A stretch of 11,054 bases of DNA from NCBI GenBank assembly GCA_015485945.1, contig WFSM01000076.1, positions 1 through 11,054 on the forward strand, written 5' to 3'. The first letter of the stretch is position 1; each line of letters opens with the position of its first letter. The translations under genes were made by a program, and so were the position numbers. This document shows, piece by piece, positions 1 through 5,980 of this stretch. The notes below the pieces were generated by a model that saw nothing but the letters and a program-made list of their open reading frames with translations, had not been told where the DNA came from and did no database searches. The DNA comes from Candidatus Bipolaricaulota bacterium. Its GTDB lineage: Bacteria > Bipolaricaulota > Bipolaricaulia > UBA7950 > UBA9294.

Positions 1-1550
1 CGCTGACACCCAAGGACGTGCAGTCCACCGAGCTCGGCCACCCCGTCTCCGAGCTTGATGTCCGTTCCGCGCCCGGCCATGTTCGTCGCGACGGTGATCG
101 CGCCGGGCTGGCCCGCATCCTTGATGATCTCCGCCTCTTTTTCGTGGTACTTGGCGTTGAGTACCTTATGTGGCAGGCCGCGGTGTTTGAGAAGCTTGGA
201 CAGGTATTCCGATTTCTCGATCGAATTTGTCCCCACGAGCACCGGCCGCCCGATTTTATGCAAATTTTCGATTTCGGCCGCAATCGCTTCGAACTTCGCC
301 TTCTCGGTACGAAAGATGACATCCGGCTTCGCTTCCCGGATCAGCGGTTTGTTCGTCGGGACCACAACAACGTGCAACCCGTAGATCTGCTTGAACTCCT
401 CTTCCTCGGTCTTCGCCGTTCCTGTCATCCCGCAAATTCCATCGTACAGCTGGAAGTAGTGCTGCAAGGTGATTGTAGCTAGGGTCTGCGACTCACGCTG
501 GATGCTCATTCCCTCTTTCGCTTCCAGCGCCTGGTGCAGGCCATCGGAGTAACGGCGGTCGGGCATGAGCCGGCCGGTGAACTCATCGACGATCATCACA
601 CGGCCGTTTTTGACGATGTAGTCGCGTTCTTTCTTGAACATGTGGAGCGCCTTCAGCGCCGTTTCCAGGTGATGAAGCGTCTCCGTCTGATCGGGCGAAT
701 AGAGGTTGTCGATTGATAACGCCTGCTCCGCTTTGGCGATCCCCGCCTCGGTGAGGGTGATGCGGTGCGCCTCTTCGTCGTACTCGAAGTCGGTGTCTTG
801 TTTAAACCGACGCGCCAGGCGCGCGAACTTGCGGTACTTGTCGACGGTCTCCTCGGTGGAGCCGGAGATGATGAGCGGGGTACGTGCCTCGTCAATCAGG
901 ATATTGTCGATCTCGTCGATGATCGCGTAGTCGAGCGACCTTTGCACCTTCTGATCGACGGAGATGACCATGTTGTCGCGCAGATAATCAAACCCAAACT
1001 GATTGTTTGTGCCATACGTGATATCGGCGGCGTACGCCTGTTTGCGTTCCTCGATTCCCATCGACTCCTGCAACAAGCCGACCTCTAACCCGAGAAACTC
1101 GTAGATTGGGCCCATCCACTCGCGGTCACGACGGGCGAGGTAATCGTTAACCGTGACGACGTGCACCTTGCCGTACAGCGCGTTCAGCACGGCAGGGAGG
1201 GTAGCAACAAGGGTTTTGCCTTCACCGGTCTGCATCTCAGCGATCCTGCGCTCGTCGAGGACAATTCCCCCCATGATCTGAACGTCAAACGGACGCATGC
1301 CGGTGGCACGTTTTGCCACCTCGCGGACAACAGCAAACACCTCGGGACGAAGTTCTTCCCGCGGTTCGCCGTCGGCGGCACGGGCGCGGAACTCATCACC
1401 TTTTTCCCGCAGCTCCGCGTCGGATAGGGGGGCAACGTCCTTTTCCAGGACATTGATTTCATCCACCAACCGCCGCAACCGCTTGATCTGCTGCGTGTTC
1501 GTCTGTCCGAACAGGAAATCTATTCCGCGTTTTATCGTCTCAATCGCCAT
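1..1550 (-). CDS. secA: Protein translocase subunit SecA, N-terminal 516 residues (runs off left edge)
   Basis: SecA is the cytoplasmic ATPase motor that pushes unfolded preproteins through SecYEG. Reading from the ATG at 1550, the frame is open for 516 codons to the window edge, so roughly the last third or more is missing. Visible landmarks are Walker A MQTGEGKT (residues 106-113), VNDYLARRD (134-142), TYGTNNQFGFDYLRDN (178-193), Walker B/DEAD-type DEID within DEIDNILIDEARTPLIISG (212-230), the preprotein cross-linking region after residue 230, VDEFTGRLMPDRRYSDGLHQ (321-340), MTGTAKTEEEEF (375-386), and helicase motif V in NMAGRGTDIKLGDG (490-503). The usual DEVDS is DEIDN here, a conservative change. 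The last codons read GLHVLGCQ, where GTERHESRRID or similar is usual. The first 20 residues are typical for SecA. A weak ribosome site precedes the start, and a promoter lies only 16 to 43 bases upstream. Confidence 0.97.
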   Translation of the reverse strand, partial: MAIETIKRGIDFLFGQTNTQQIKRLRRLVDEINVLEKDVAPLSDAELREKGDEFRARAADGEPREELRPEVFAVVREVAKRATGMRPFDVQIMGGIVLDERRIAEMQTGEGKTLVATLPAVLNALYGKVHVVTVNDYLARRDREWMGPIYEFLGLEVGLLQESMGIEERKQAYAADITYGTNNQFGFDYLRDNMVISVDQKVQRSLDYAIIDEIDNILIDEARTPLIISGSTEETVDKYRKFARLARRFKQDTDFEYDEEAHRITLTEAGIAKAEQALSIDNLYSPDQTETLHHLETALKALHMFKKERDYIVKNGRVMIVDEFTGRLMPDRRYSDGLHQALEAKEGMSIQRESQTLATITLQHYFQLYDGICGMTGTAKTEEEEFKQIYGLHVVVVPTNKPLIREAKPDVIFRTEKAKFEAIAAEIENLHKIGRPVLVGTNSIEKSEYLSKLLKHRGLPHKVLNAKYHEKEAEIIKDAGQPGAITVATNMAGRGTDIKLGDGVAELGGLHVLGCQ

Positions 1551-1565
1551 AGTTGATCATCCATC

Positions 1566-1593
1566 AGTATAGACGTTCGCGGTGATTGTGCAA
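1566..1593 (-). promoter_or_regulatory. Sigma-70-like promoter for secA
   Basis: On the minus strand, TTGCAC (1593-1588) and TATACT (1571-1566) are separated by exactly 16 bases. This is a good -35/-10 pair pointing at secA. A start about 7 bases past the -10 would fall near 1559, giving a leader of only about 9 bases before the ATG at 1550. The pairing is seen directly; activity is inferred. Confidence 0.6.
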
Positions 1594-1610
1594 GGTGGAG
1601 TTGATACCGA

Positions 1611-1955
1611 TTAGGCGTGCCCTTGAATGATCACAAGAACAATCCTGATAATGATCAGCGCCCACCCCACAATGACGGTAATCCATACTAACTTCTTGGC
1701 AACCGCGGCTACGGCGAGGAAAATTGTGAGAATTGCGAGGAGACCGATTGGATCGGTTAATGTCGTTGGGATCTGAACGGACGGCAAAATCATGTTGATC
1801 AGCCGCACGATCCCTTCCCCGATGTAGTGCCCGAGGCTGTAGATAAACGCAAGCAGTTGATTGAGGGCGCCTTGCGCCGACGCGTTACTCGGAGTCGCGG
1901 TCGCCGCTTGCGCCACACCGATAACTCCGGGTAAGGTCCACCCGACACTCACCAC
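1611..1955 (-). CDS. Small membrane protein of unknown function with two C-terminal helices; start uncertain
   Basis: I do not recognise a family. From a GTG at 1955 (or the adjacent GTG at 1952) the protein is about 114 residues. The frame stays open upstream to a GTG at 2036, which would give 141 residues and overlap the preceding gene by 29 bases. A hydrophobic stretch ending VIGVAQA|ATATPSNASAQ resembles a signal peptide. If the longer start is used, the basic residues of LPRLLK would supply its n-region. A Ser/Ala/Thr-rich linker follows, then LGHYIGEGIVRL, then two hydrophobic helices split by a KK pair (ILTIFLAVAAVAKK and VWITVIVGWALIIIRIVLVII). No clear Shine-Dalgarno sequence precedes any candidate start. 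The motif GEGIVRL (1800-1820) recurs in the gene just upstream. The gene sits between a hairpin and the secA promoter. It is probably real because of its coherent membrane architecture, but function is unknown. Confidence 0.6.
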   Translation of the reverse strand: MVSVGWTLPGVIGVAQAATATPSNASAQGALNQLLAFIYSLGHYIGEGIVRLINMILPSVQIPTTLTDPIGLLAILTIFLAVAAVAKKLVWITVIVGWALIIIRIVLVIIQGHA

Positions 1956-1958
1956 CCC

Positions 1959-1994
1959 GAATTTAAGAAGGCGGGGGAGGGAATATCCCCCGCC
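1959..1994 (-). terminator. GC-rich hairpin, probable intrinsic terminator of the 4985-2008 operon
   Basis: A perfect 9-bp inverted repeat, GGCGGGGGA (1970-1978) and TCCCCCGCC (1986-1994), encloses a 7-base loop. Reading on the minus strand, the stem starts 13 bases after the TAA at 2008 and is followed by TTCTTAAATT, an imperfect T-rich tail. Position and structure fit a factor-independent terminator. The tail is poor, and the hairpin also lies in the start region of the next small gene, so attenuation or control of translation is an alternative. Confidence 0.7.
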
Positions 1995-2007
1995 CCCAAC
2001 GGTAACT

Positions 2008-2691
2008 TTATAGCCCAAGTGCTTTGAACAGGGCACTGAAGTTCACCTCACTGTGGAGCAGCCCGTCGAGAGTTTTAACGCCGAGCGTTCCCACAAGGGT
2101 GTTGAAGAAATTCGCGATCCCTTGAGCAGGAGCCGACATGATGATCGGCATTAACGATTGCTGCAACGGCATGCCCAGGCTCTTGGAGAGCGCGGCGAAG
2201 TACTTGGCGTTATCCGCGAAGAACTGCTTGAACGCCTGTTGGAGGACGTCGGGATGCTGAGTGCGCAGGCGCACGATCCCTTCTCCCAGCAGCCTACCCA
2301 GGACAGCCAGAGTGGTGAAATACGGCGTCCCCACCGGGCCGGTCGCTCCGATCCACTGCACCAACGTCGGCTTCGCCGTTACTGGTTGCCAATCGAGTTC
2401 TAGTGTGCCCGAGTTCACCAGCGATCCACCGACGAAGTCAAACGTCTTTCCTGTCAGATTACTCGGTGCCGGCAGTTGACCGCCAATCGCCACGTGATTC
2501 ACGATCGTGACTTCCTGGTCAAACTCGATATGCACGCCGACGACCGCAGCGCCCACCGTATTTGTGAACAACCCCACCGCTGATTTTCCCGCGGTGTACA
2601 ATCCCACCTTCACCCCACCTGCAAACGCAACCGCGGACAGGGACAATATTGCGATCCCAATGACCGCCCAGACAAACTTCCCTTTCACCAT
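2008..2691 (-). CDS. Secreted protein of unknown function (227 aa, signal peptide)
   Basis: No family recognised. The N-terminus is a classical Sec signal peptide: basic MVKGK, a hydrophobic core, and probable cleavage after AVAFA (residue 24). The first half of the mature part (about 25-130) alternates hydrophobic and polar residues as in beta structure (VHIEFDQEVTIV, GTLELDWQPV). The second half (about 130-227) looks helical and includes LGRLLGEGIVRL (131-142), QQAFKQFFADNAKYFAALSKSL and a C-terminal SALFKALGL. There is no cysteine or lipobox, and no convincing membrane segment beyond the signal. The start is fixed by a perfect AAGGAGG six bases upstream. It lies 33 bases after ispD and is followed by a hairpin, so it is probably the last gene of that operon. 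It is likely exported to the periplasm or cell exterior. Its GEGIVRL segment is almost identical at DNA level to one in the next gene downstream. Confidence 0.85.
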   Translation of the reverse strand: MVKGKFVWAVIGIAILSLSAVAFAGGVKVGLYTAGKSAVGLFTNTVGAAVVGVHIEFDQEVTIVNHVAIGGQLPAPSNLTGKTFDFVGGSLVNSGTLELDWQPVTAKPTLVQWIGATGPVGTPYFTTLAVLGRLLGEGIVRLRTQHPDVLQQAFKQFFADNAKYFAALSKSLGMPLQQSLMPIIMSAPAQGIANFFNTLVGTLGVKTLDGLLHSEVNFSALFKALGL

Positions 2692-2697
2692 GGAAAA

Positions 2698-2704
2698 CCT
2701 CCTT
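2698..2704 (-). promoter_or_regulatory. Strong Shine-Dalgarno for the 227-aa secreted protein
   Basis: AAGGAGG on the minus strand, with six bases (TTTTCC) before the ATG at 2691. It fixes the start and suggests strong translation, in contrast to the weakly marked starts of the neighbouring small membrane protein and secA. Confidence 0.85.
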
Positions 2705-2724
2705 GCACGTGAATTTTTCCTATT

Positions 2725-3417
2725 CTAGCCAGTGGAGTCACTGCGGGCAACGACGCCGGCGGTGATCAACGCCGCAGCGAGGAGGAGATCCGCTTGCGTT
2801 GTCAGTTTGATATTTGTCTCCTCGCCGGGAACAGTGGCCACCATCCCACCATCAGCGAGAACGGCGGCGGCGTCATCGGTGATCGATTTATTCATTTCGG
2901 TTAACACCGAGAGAATGCGGTCCCGCATGAATCCCTGCGGGGTTTGCATCCGGTACAGCCCAGCGCGTGCGATCGTGCGCGGAAGCAGAAATCCATCCTG
3001 ATCCGTGTACCGCAACGTATCCGCCACCGGGATAACCGGAACACACGCACCGTGACGTGCCGTTGTCGCGATCACCCGCGCGATCAACTCCGGCGATGGA
3101 AATGGGCGGGCGCCGTCGTGTATCAGCACGATTTCCCCGGTAGCGGCGGCCACCCCGGCACGGGCGGAATCCTGCCGCCGAGCACCGCCGTTCACGATCT
3201 TCACTGCAGTGAACAACGGGGCAGCAATTCGCACCGCTTGTTCACTCTCACTTGCTCGGGTGACGATGACAATCTCCCGCACCGCATCCACCGCCGCGAA
3301 TGCCCGCACTGAATACGCGAGCACTGGCGTTCCCGCAAGAGGGAGAAACACCTTGTTGTCACGCGCTTGCATGCGCTCGCCGCGCCCGGCGGCGAGAATA
3401 ACCGCGGTCACTGCCAT
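2725..3417 (-). CDS. ispD: 2-C-methyl-D-erythritol 4-phosphate cytidylyltransferase (IspD)
   Basis: IspD catalyses CTP + MEP to CDP-ME + PPi, the third step of the non-mevalonate isoprenoid pathway in the cytoplasm. The 230 residues match the family length. The nucleotide-binding start ILAAGRGERM is followed by R15 and K22, the positions of the catalytic Arg/Lys of the family. Further landmarks are NGGARRQDS (76-84), HDGARP (100-105), ADTLR (132-136), RMQTPQGF (156-163), TDDAAAV (180-186) and GEETNIKLTTQADL (198-211) with the expected MEP-binding Lys204. All key residues appear present, so the enzyme should be active. The ATG lies one base after the TAG of the lipoprotein gene (TAGCATG), implying translational coupling. 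I see no separate Shine-Dalgarno sequence. ispF, a frequent neighbour, is absent here. Confidence 0.97.
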   Translation of the reverse strand: MAVTAVILAAGRGERMQARDNKVFLPLAGTPVLAYSVRAFAAVDAVREIVIVTRASESEQAVRIAAPLFTAVKIVNGGARRQDSARAGVAAATGEIVLIHDGARPFPSPELIARVIATTARHGACVPVIPVADTLRYTDQDGFLLPRTIARAGLYRMQTPQGFMRDRILSVLTEMNKSITDDAAAVLADGGMVATVPGEETNIKLTTQADLLLAAALITAGVVARSDSTG

Positions 3418-3418
3418 G

Positions 3419-3913
3419 CTACTTGGTCGCAGCAGCGGTATGCGTGATCTGCTTCAGGCCGGTTCCGTCGGGATTGATCACGTAAATCTCCCACGCCCCG
3501 GTGCGGTTGGAATTGAATAAGATGCGGTTATCCACTCCCCACTGCGGGTTGACGTCATCCTTAGGGTCCTTGGTTAGTCGGGTGATGACCTTTGTCTTAA
3601 GATCGATGATGTATAGGTCGACGTTCTTGTTCCGGTTGGAAACGAACACAATCTTATTCCCGTCCGGCGACCAGCTCGGCGACCAATCGTCGACGTCATT
3701 ATGGGTCAATTGGGTTACTTTATCAGTGGCCACGTCGAGCAGGTAGATCTCAAACCCTTTGGTGCCGGGGGATTCATAAGCAATCTGTTTGCCGTTCGGC
3801 GACAAAACCGGCTCCCAATTCGTCAGCGCGGGTCCTTTTTGCAGCATCGAACACCCGCCAACCGCCAGCCCGACCAGTGCCAACAACCCCGCGATTACCA
3901 GCATCCTTTTCAC
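3419..3913 (-). CDS. Short TolB/WD40-like (PD40) beta-propeller lipoprotein
   Basis: This is an exported lipoprotein with about three PD40-type repeats: LSPNGKQIAY...EIYLLD, WSPSWSPDGNKIVF...DLYIID, and NPQWGVDNRILF...EIYVINPDG. They resemble the propeller part of TolB. From the GTG at 3913 the protein is 164 residues. That start is chosen because AAGGAG sits six bases upstream; the frame is open to an ATG at 3952, but that would overlap the previous gene. The N-terminus MKRMLVIAG, a hydrophobic core and a lipobox VGGC (lipidated Cys21) mark it as a lipoprotein. Real TolB is about 430 residues with an N-terminal domain and a full propeller, so this should not be called TolB. Three repeats are too few to close a standard propeller, which suggests oligomerisation or partner binding. 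Function is unknown. It lies between the PIN-TRAM gene (13-base gap) and ispD (1-base gap). Confidence 0.85.
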   Translation of the reverse strand: MKRMLVIAGLLALVGLAVGGCSMLQKGPALTNWEPVLSPNGKQIAYESPGTKGFEIYLLDVATDKVTQLTHNDVDDWSPSWSPDGNKIVFVSNRNKNVDLYIIDLKTKVITRLTKDPKDDVNPQWGVDNRILFNSNRTGAWEIYVINPDGTGLKQITHTAAATK

Positions 3914-3919
3914 TGTTAA

Positions 3920-3925
3920 CTCCTT
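3920..3925 (-). promoter_or_regulatory. Shine-Dalgarno that fixes the GTG start of the lipoprotein
   Basis: AAGGAG on the minus strand, six bases before the GTG at 3913 and just after the TAA of the PIN-TRAM gene. It argues against the upstream in-frame ATG at 3952. Confidence 0.75.
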
Positions 3926-3926
3926 T

Positions 3927-4985
3927 TTATCTTTCCCAACGCGGAGTCTCACCCGCCGGCTCCACGAACAACATTCGCCCCGCCTCAGTCTGCAGCGTAC
4001 TCTTCACCGTCGCCCTTATCTTCCGTCCGATGTGGCGCCGTCCATTCTCTACCACAACCATCGTCCCGTCGTCAAGGTATCCAACCCCCTGGCCGATCTC
4101 CTCACCGCGGTCGATCACCTCCACGAGGATCTCCTCACCGGGAATAAACTGAGGTCGCACCGCGTTAGCGAGCTCGTTGATGTTCAGAATCTTAACCCCC
4201 TCCACTTGCGCGACGCGGTTCAGGTTGTAATCGGTAGTGATGAGTGCCCCCCCCTCTTCTTTCACCAAGTGAAGAAGCTTGCGGTCCACCTCGCGCACAT
4301 GCGGGTAGTCCTTGGACACAACGCGAATGTCGACGTCGTCGTCCTGCATCAGTTCACGCAGCACCTCCAACCCCCGCCGTCCCTTACGCCGCCGAAGGTT
4401 GTTGGACGAATCTGCAATCCCCTGCAATTCGGACAGGATGAACTCCGGAATGACGATCTCGCCTTCAAGGAACCCGGTGCGGACTAAATCGGCGATCCTG
4501 CCATCGATGATCACGCTCGTGTCAAGAACCTTATGCCCGACAGGGTCATTAGTGTGCGCCGGTGCGGCAACGCGCGCGATTCCGCGGAATAATGGATAAA
4601 TCGGACGATCAAATATCAATCCAACTCGCATCCCAAGAATCAGTCCGCCAGCGAGCGCCGCTCCCTGGGTAATTCGCACCCCGATTCCCGTCCCGAATAT
4701 CAACCCGAGTGCCGGGTATAACAATGCGCCGACTCCGGTTAGGATTATCCCCAGAAAAATGGAATTGCCCAACCGAACGGAGCCGCCTTCCTTGGCTAAT
4801 GCGGCTGTCGCCAGCTTCCACAGCTGATACACCCCAAGCGCAATTAGGCCTCCTGCCACTCCGCCGCCGATGAGGCCCATTCCCCACCGCGGGATCGGCC
4901 CGAGCGCGGGGATCAGCCCGCGCACCGCTGCCACTGCGCCTCCTATGGCCACAAACCAAATCACGAATGATAACAGCCCATACAT
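3927..4985 (-). CDS. Integral membrane PIN-TRAM domain protein (YacL family)
   Basis: This is a membrane-anchored predicted ribonuclease of the YacL type: four hydrophobic segments, then a PIN nuclease domain and a C-terminal TRAM RNA-binding domain. Hydrophobic helices lie at about 4-22, 34-55, 75-98 and 105-125. The PIN domain (about 150-275) begins VLDTSVIIDGRIAD and carries the acidic residues expected of a metal-dependent RNase: Asp155, Glu186 (in ILSELQ), Asp234 (EVDRKLL) and Asp252 (ITTDYNL). The TRAM part (about 285-345) includes GEEIGQGVGYLDDGTMVVVENGRR, shown here as landmarks GQGVGYLDDGTMVVVE. The full 352 residues match the family. The start is supported by GGAGGTG five bases upstream. 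It is first in a run with the lipoprotein and ispD; yacL next to ispD is known from Bacillus. It is not a toxin: it is large, membrane-bound and has no antitoxin partner. The cellular substrate of the family is poorly defined. Confidence 0.93.
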   Translation of the reverse strand: MYGLLSFVIWFVAIGGAVAAVRGLIPALGPIPRWGMGLIGGGVAGGLIALGVYQLWKLATAALAKEGGSVRLGNSIFLGIILTGVGALLYPALGLIFGTGIGVRITQGAALAGGLILGMRVGLIFDRPIYPLFRGIARVAAPAHTNDPVGHKVLDTSVIIDGRIADLVRTGFLEGEIVIPEFILSELQGIADSSNNLRRRKGRRGLEVLRELMQDDDVDIRVVSKDYPHVREVDRKLLHLVKEEGGALITTDYNLNRVAQVEGVKILNINELANAVRPQFIPGEEILVEVIDRGEEIGQGVGYLDDGTMVVVENGRRHIGRKIRATVKSTLQTEAGRMLFVEPAGETPRWER

Positions 4986-4990
4986 AAATC

Positions 4991-4997
4991 CACCTCC
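4991..4997 (-). promoter_or_regulatory. Shine-Dalgarno for the PIN-TRAM protein
   Basis: GGAGGTG on the minus strand, five bases before the ATG at 4985. Confidence 0.75.
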
Positions 4998-5039
4998 GCC
5001 GAGGAGCCGGGTTCAGCGTCTCCCCATTTAGTACGTTCG

Positions 5040-5068
5040 ATTATATACAGTGCTTGACTTTACCGCAA
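5040..5068 (-). promoter_or_regulatory. Divergent promoter for the PIN-TRAM/lipoprotein/ispD run
   Basis: On the minus strand, a perfect TATAAT (5045-5040) lies 17 bases downstream of TTGCGG (5068-5063). The -10 is consensus and the -35 matches mainly in TTG. Transcription would start near 5033, about 48 bases before the ATG at 4985. It interleaves with the prmC promoter on the other strand. Confidence 0.5.
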
Positions 5069-5082
5069 GATTATGCTATTCT
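5054..5082 (+). promoter_or_regulatory. Extended -10 sigma-70-like promoter for prmC-ftsE-ftsX
   Basis: TTGACT (5054-5059), a 17-base spacer, then TATTCT (5077-5082) preceded by TGC, an extended -10. Transcription would start near 5089, about 22 bases before the ATG of prmC. This is the best promoter match in the window. An imperfect inverted repeat (TTTACC at 5059-5064, GGTAAA at 5087-5092) brackets the -10. Confidence 0.7.
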
Positions 5083-5110
5083 ATAGGGTAAAATCGGTTG
5101 TTCCTGATAG

Positions 5111-5980
5111 ATGGGGGGGAGGACGCTGGGTGCCACGTGGACCGTACGCGACGTACTTAACTGGACGCGCACCTATTTTAAGCAAGCCGGGATTGTCCAG
5201 CCGCGTCTAGAAGCGGAGATTTTGCTTGCTCACACACTTGGGTTTGACCGCCTTCACCTCTATCTCGCCCCTGATCGCCCGCTTACCCCGGAAGAACGGG
5301 CGCGGTTTCGTGAAGTTGTAAAAAAACGGCGACAAGGGACCCCGCTTCAGTATTTAACCGGCGAAGTGCAGTTTCTCGGGTTGCGGTTCCGTGTACGTCC
5401 GGGGGCACTGATTCCACGTCCGGAGACAGAGGAGCTGGTAATGCGGGCATTGCGCCTTGTTTCCCGCGACCGTGCTGTTTCCTGCCTCGACCTTGGTACC
5501 GGTACAGGCGTGATCGGAATATGTCTTGCCAAGTACCTGCCGCACGCCACGGTCACCGCGGTGGATGTAGTGCCGGAAGCGCTCGCTCTCGCACAAGAAA
5601 ATGCCGATTTAAACGGGGTATCCGACCAAATTACGTTCCTTCCCAGCGATTGGTTCGCACAGGTGACGGGAAAATTTGACCTTATCGCCGCAAATCCGCC
5701 ATATATAGCAGAGGAATCGCTGGCGGAGCTACCTACGGAGGTGCGGGACCACGAACCACAGACGGCGCTGGACGGGGGTGAGAGCGGGGTACGCGAGATT
5801 AACCGCATCGCCGCTGAATTGCATGACCACCTCATGCCAGGAGGGATGGTTGTGCTGGAGATCGGGGACGGGCAAGGAGATTCGGTGACGGAAATAATCG
5901 AACGAGCGGGATTGACGGACGTACGTGTTGAACGCGATCTCGCCGGGAAAGAGAGGTTCGTGATCGCCCAATGTCCGTGA
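5111..5980 (+). CDS. prmC: Peptide chain release factor N5-glutamine methyltransferase (PrmC/HemK)
   Basis: PrmC transfers a methyl group from S-adenosylmethionine to the Gln of the GGQ loop of release factors RF1 and RF2 in the cytoplasm. The 289 residues fit the family. The N-terminal helical RF-binding part (about 11-80, TVRDVLNW, PRLEAEILLAHTLG) is followed by YLTGEVQFLGLRF (81-93) and IPRPETEELV (101-110). The SAM-binding loop is DLGTGTGVIG (127-136), the catalytic NPPYI is at 195-199, and EPQTALDGGESGV is at 215-227. All signature motifs are intact. The ATG start follows a promoter but has no clear ribosome site. It runs straight into a G7 tract and GGAGG that itself looks like a Shine-Dalgarno, so the exact N-terminus (about 10 residues before TVRDVL) is uncertain. 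The release factor gene that often precedes prmC is absent. Its stop overlaps the next gene. Confidence 0.96.
   Translation: MGGRTLGATWTVRDVLNWTRTYFKQAGIVQPRLEAEILLAHTLGFDRLHLYLAPDRPLTPEERARFREVVKKRRQGTPLQYLTGEVQFLGLRFRVRPGALIPRPETEELVMRALRLVSRDRAVSCLDLGTGTGVIGICLAKYLPHATVTAVDVVPEALALAQENADLNGVSDQITFLPSDWFAQVTGKFDLIAANPPYIAEESLAELPTEVRDHEPQTALDGGESGVREINRIAAELHDHLMPGGMVVLEIGDGQGDSVTEIIERAGLTDVRVERDLAGKERFVIAQCP

Noticed and set aside
18..1572. Several plus-strand open frames (for example 18-482, 765-1088, 1161-1427)
   Set aside because: They lie opposite secA, whose reading frame is continuous and carries all expected motifs. Their products are Arg/His-rich with no recognisable domains.
1956..2036. 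GTG at 2036 as the firm start of the small membrane protein
   Set aside because: It would overlap the upstream gene, place a terminator-like hairpin inside the coding sequence, and has no ribosome site. It is kept only as an alternative.
3914..3952. ATG at 3952 as the start of the lipoprotein
   Set aside because: It lies inside the PIN-TRAM gene and lacks a ribosome site. The GTG at 3913 has AAGGAG at ideal spacing and gives a normal lipoprotein signal peptide.
3927..4985. PIN domain as a toxin of a toxin-antitoxin pair
   Set aside because: The protein is 352 residues with four membrane helices and a TRAM domain, and has no small antitoxin gene beside it. It matches the YacL type.
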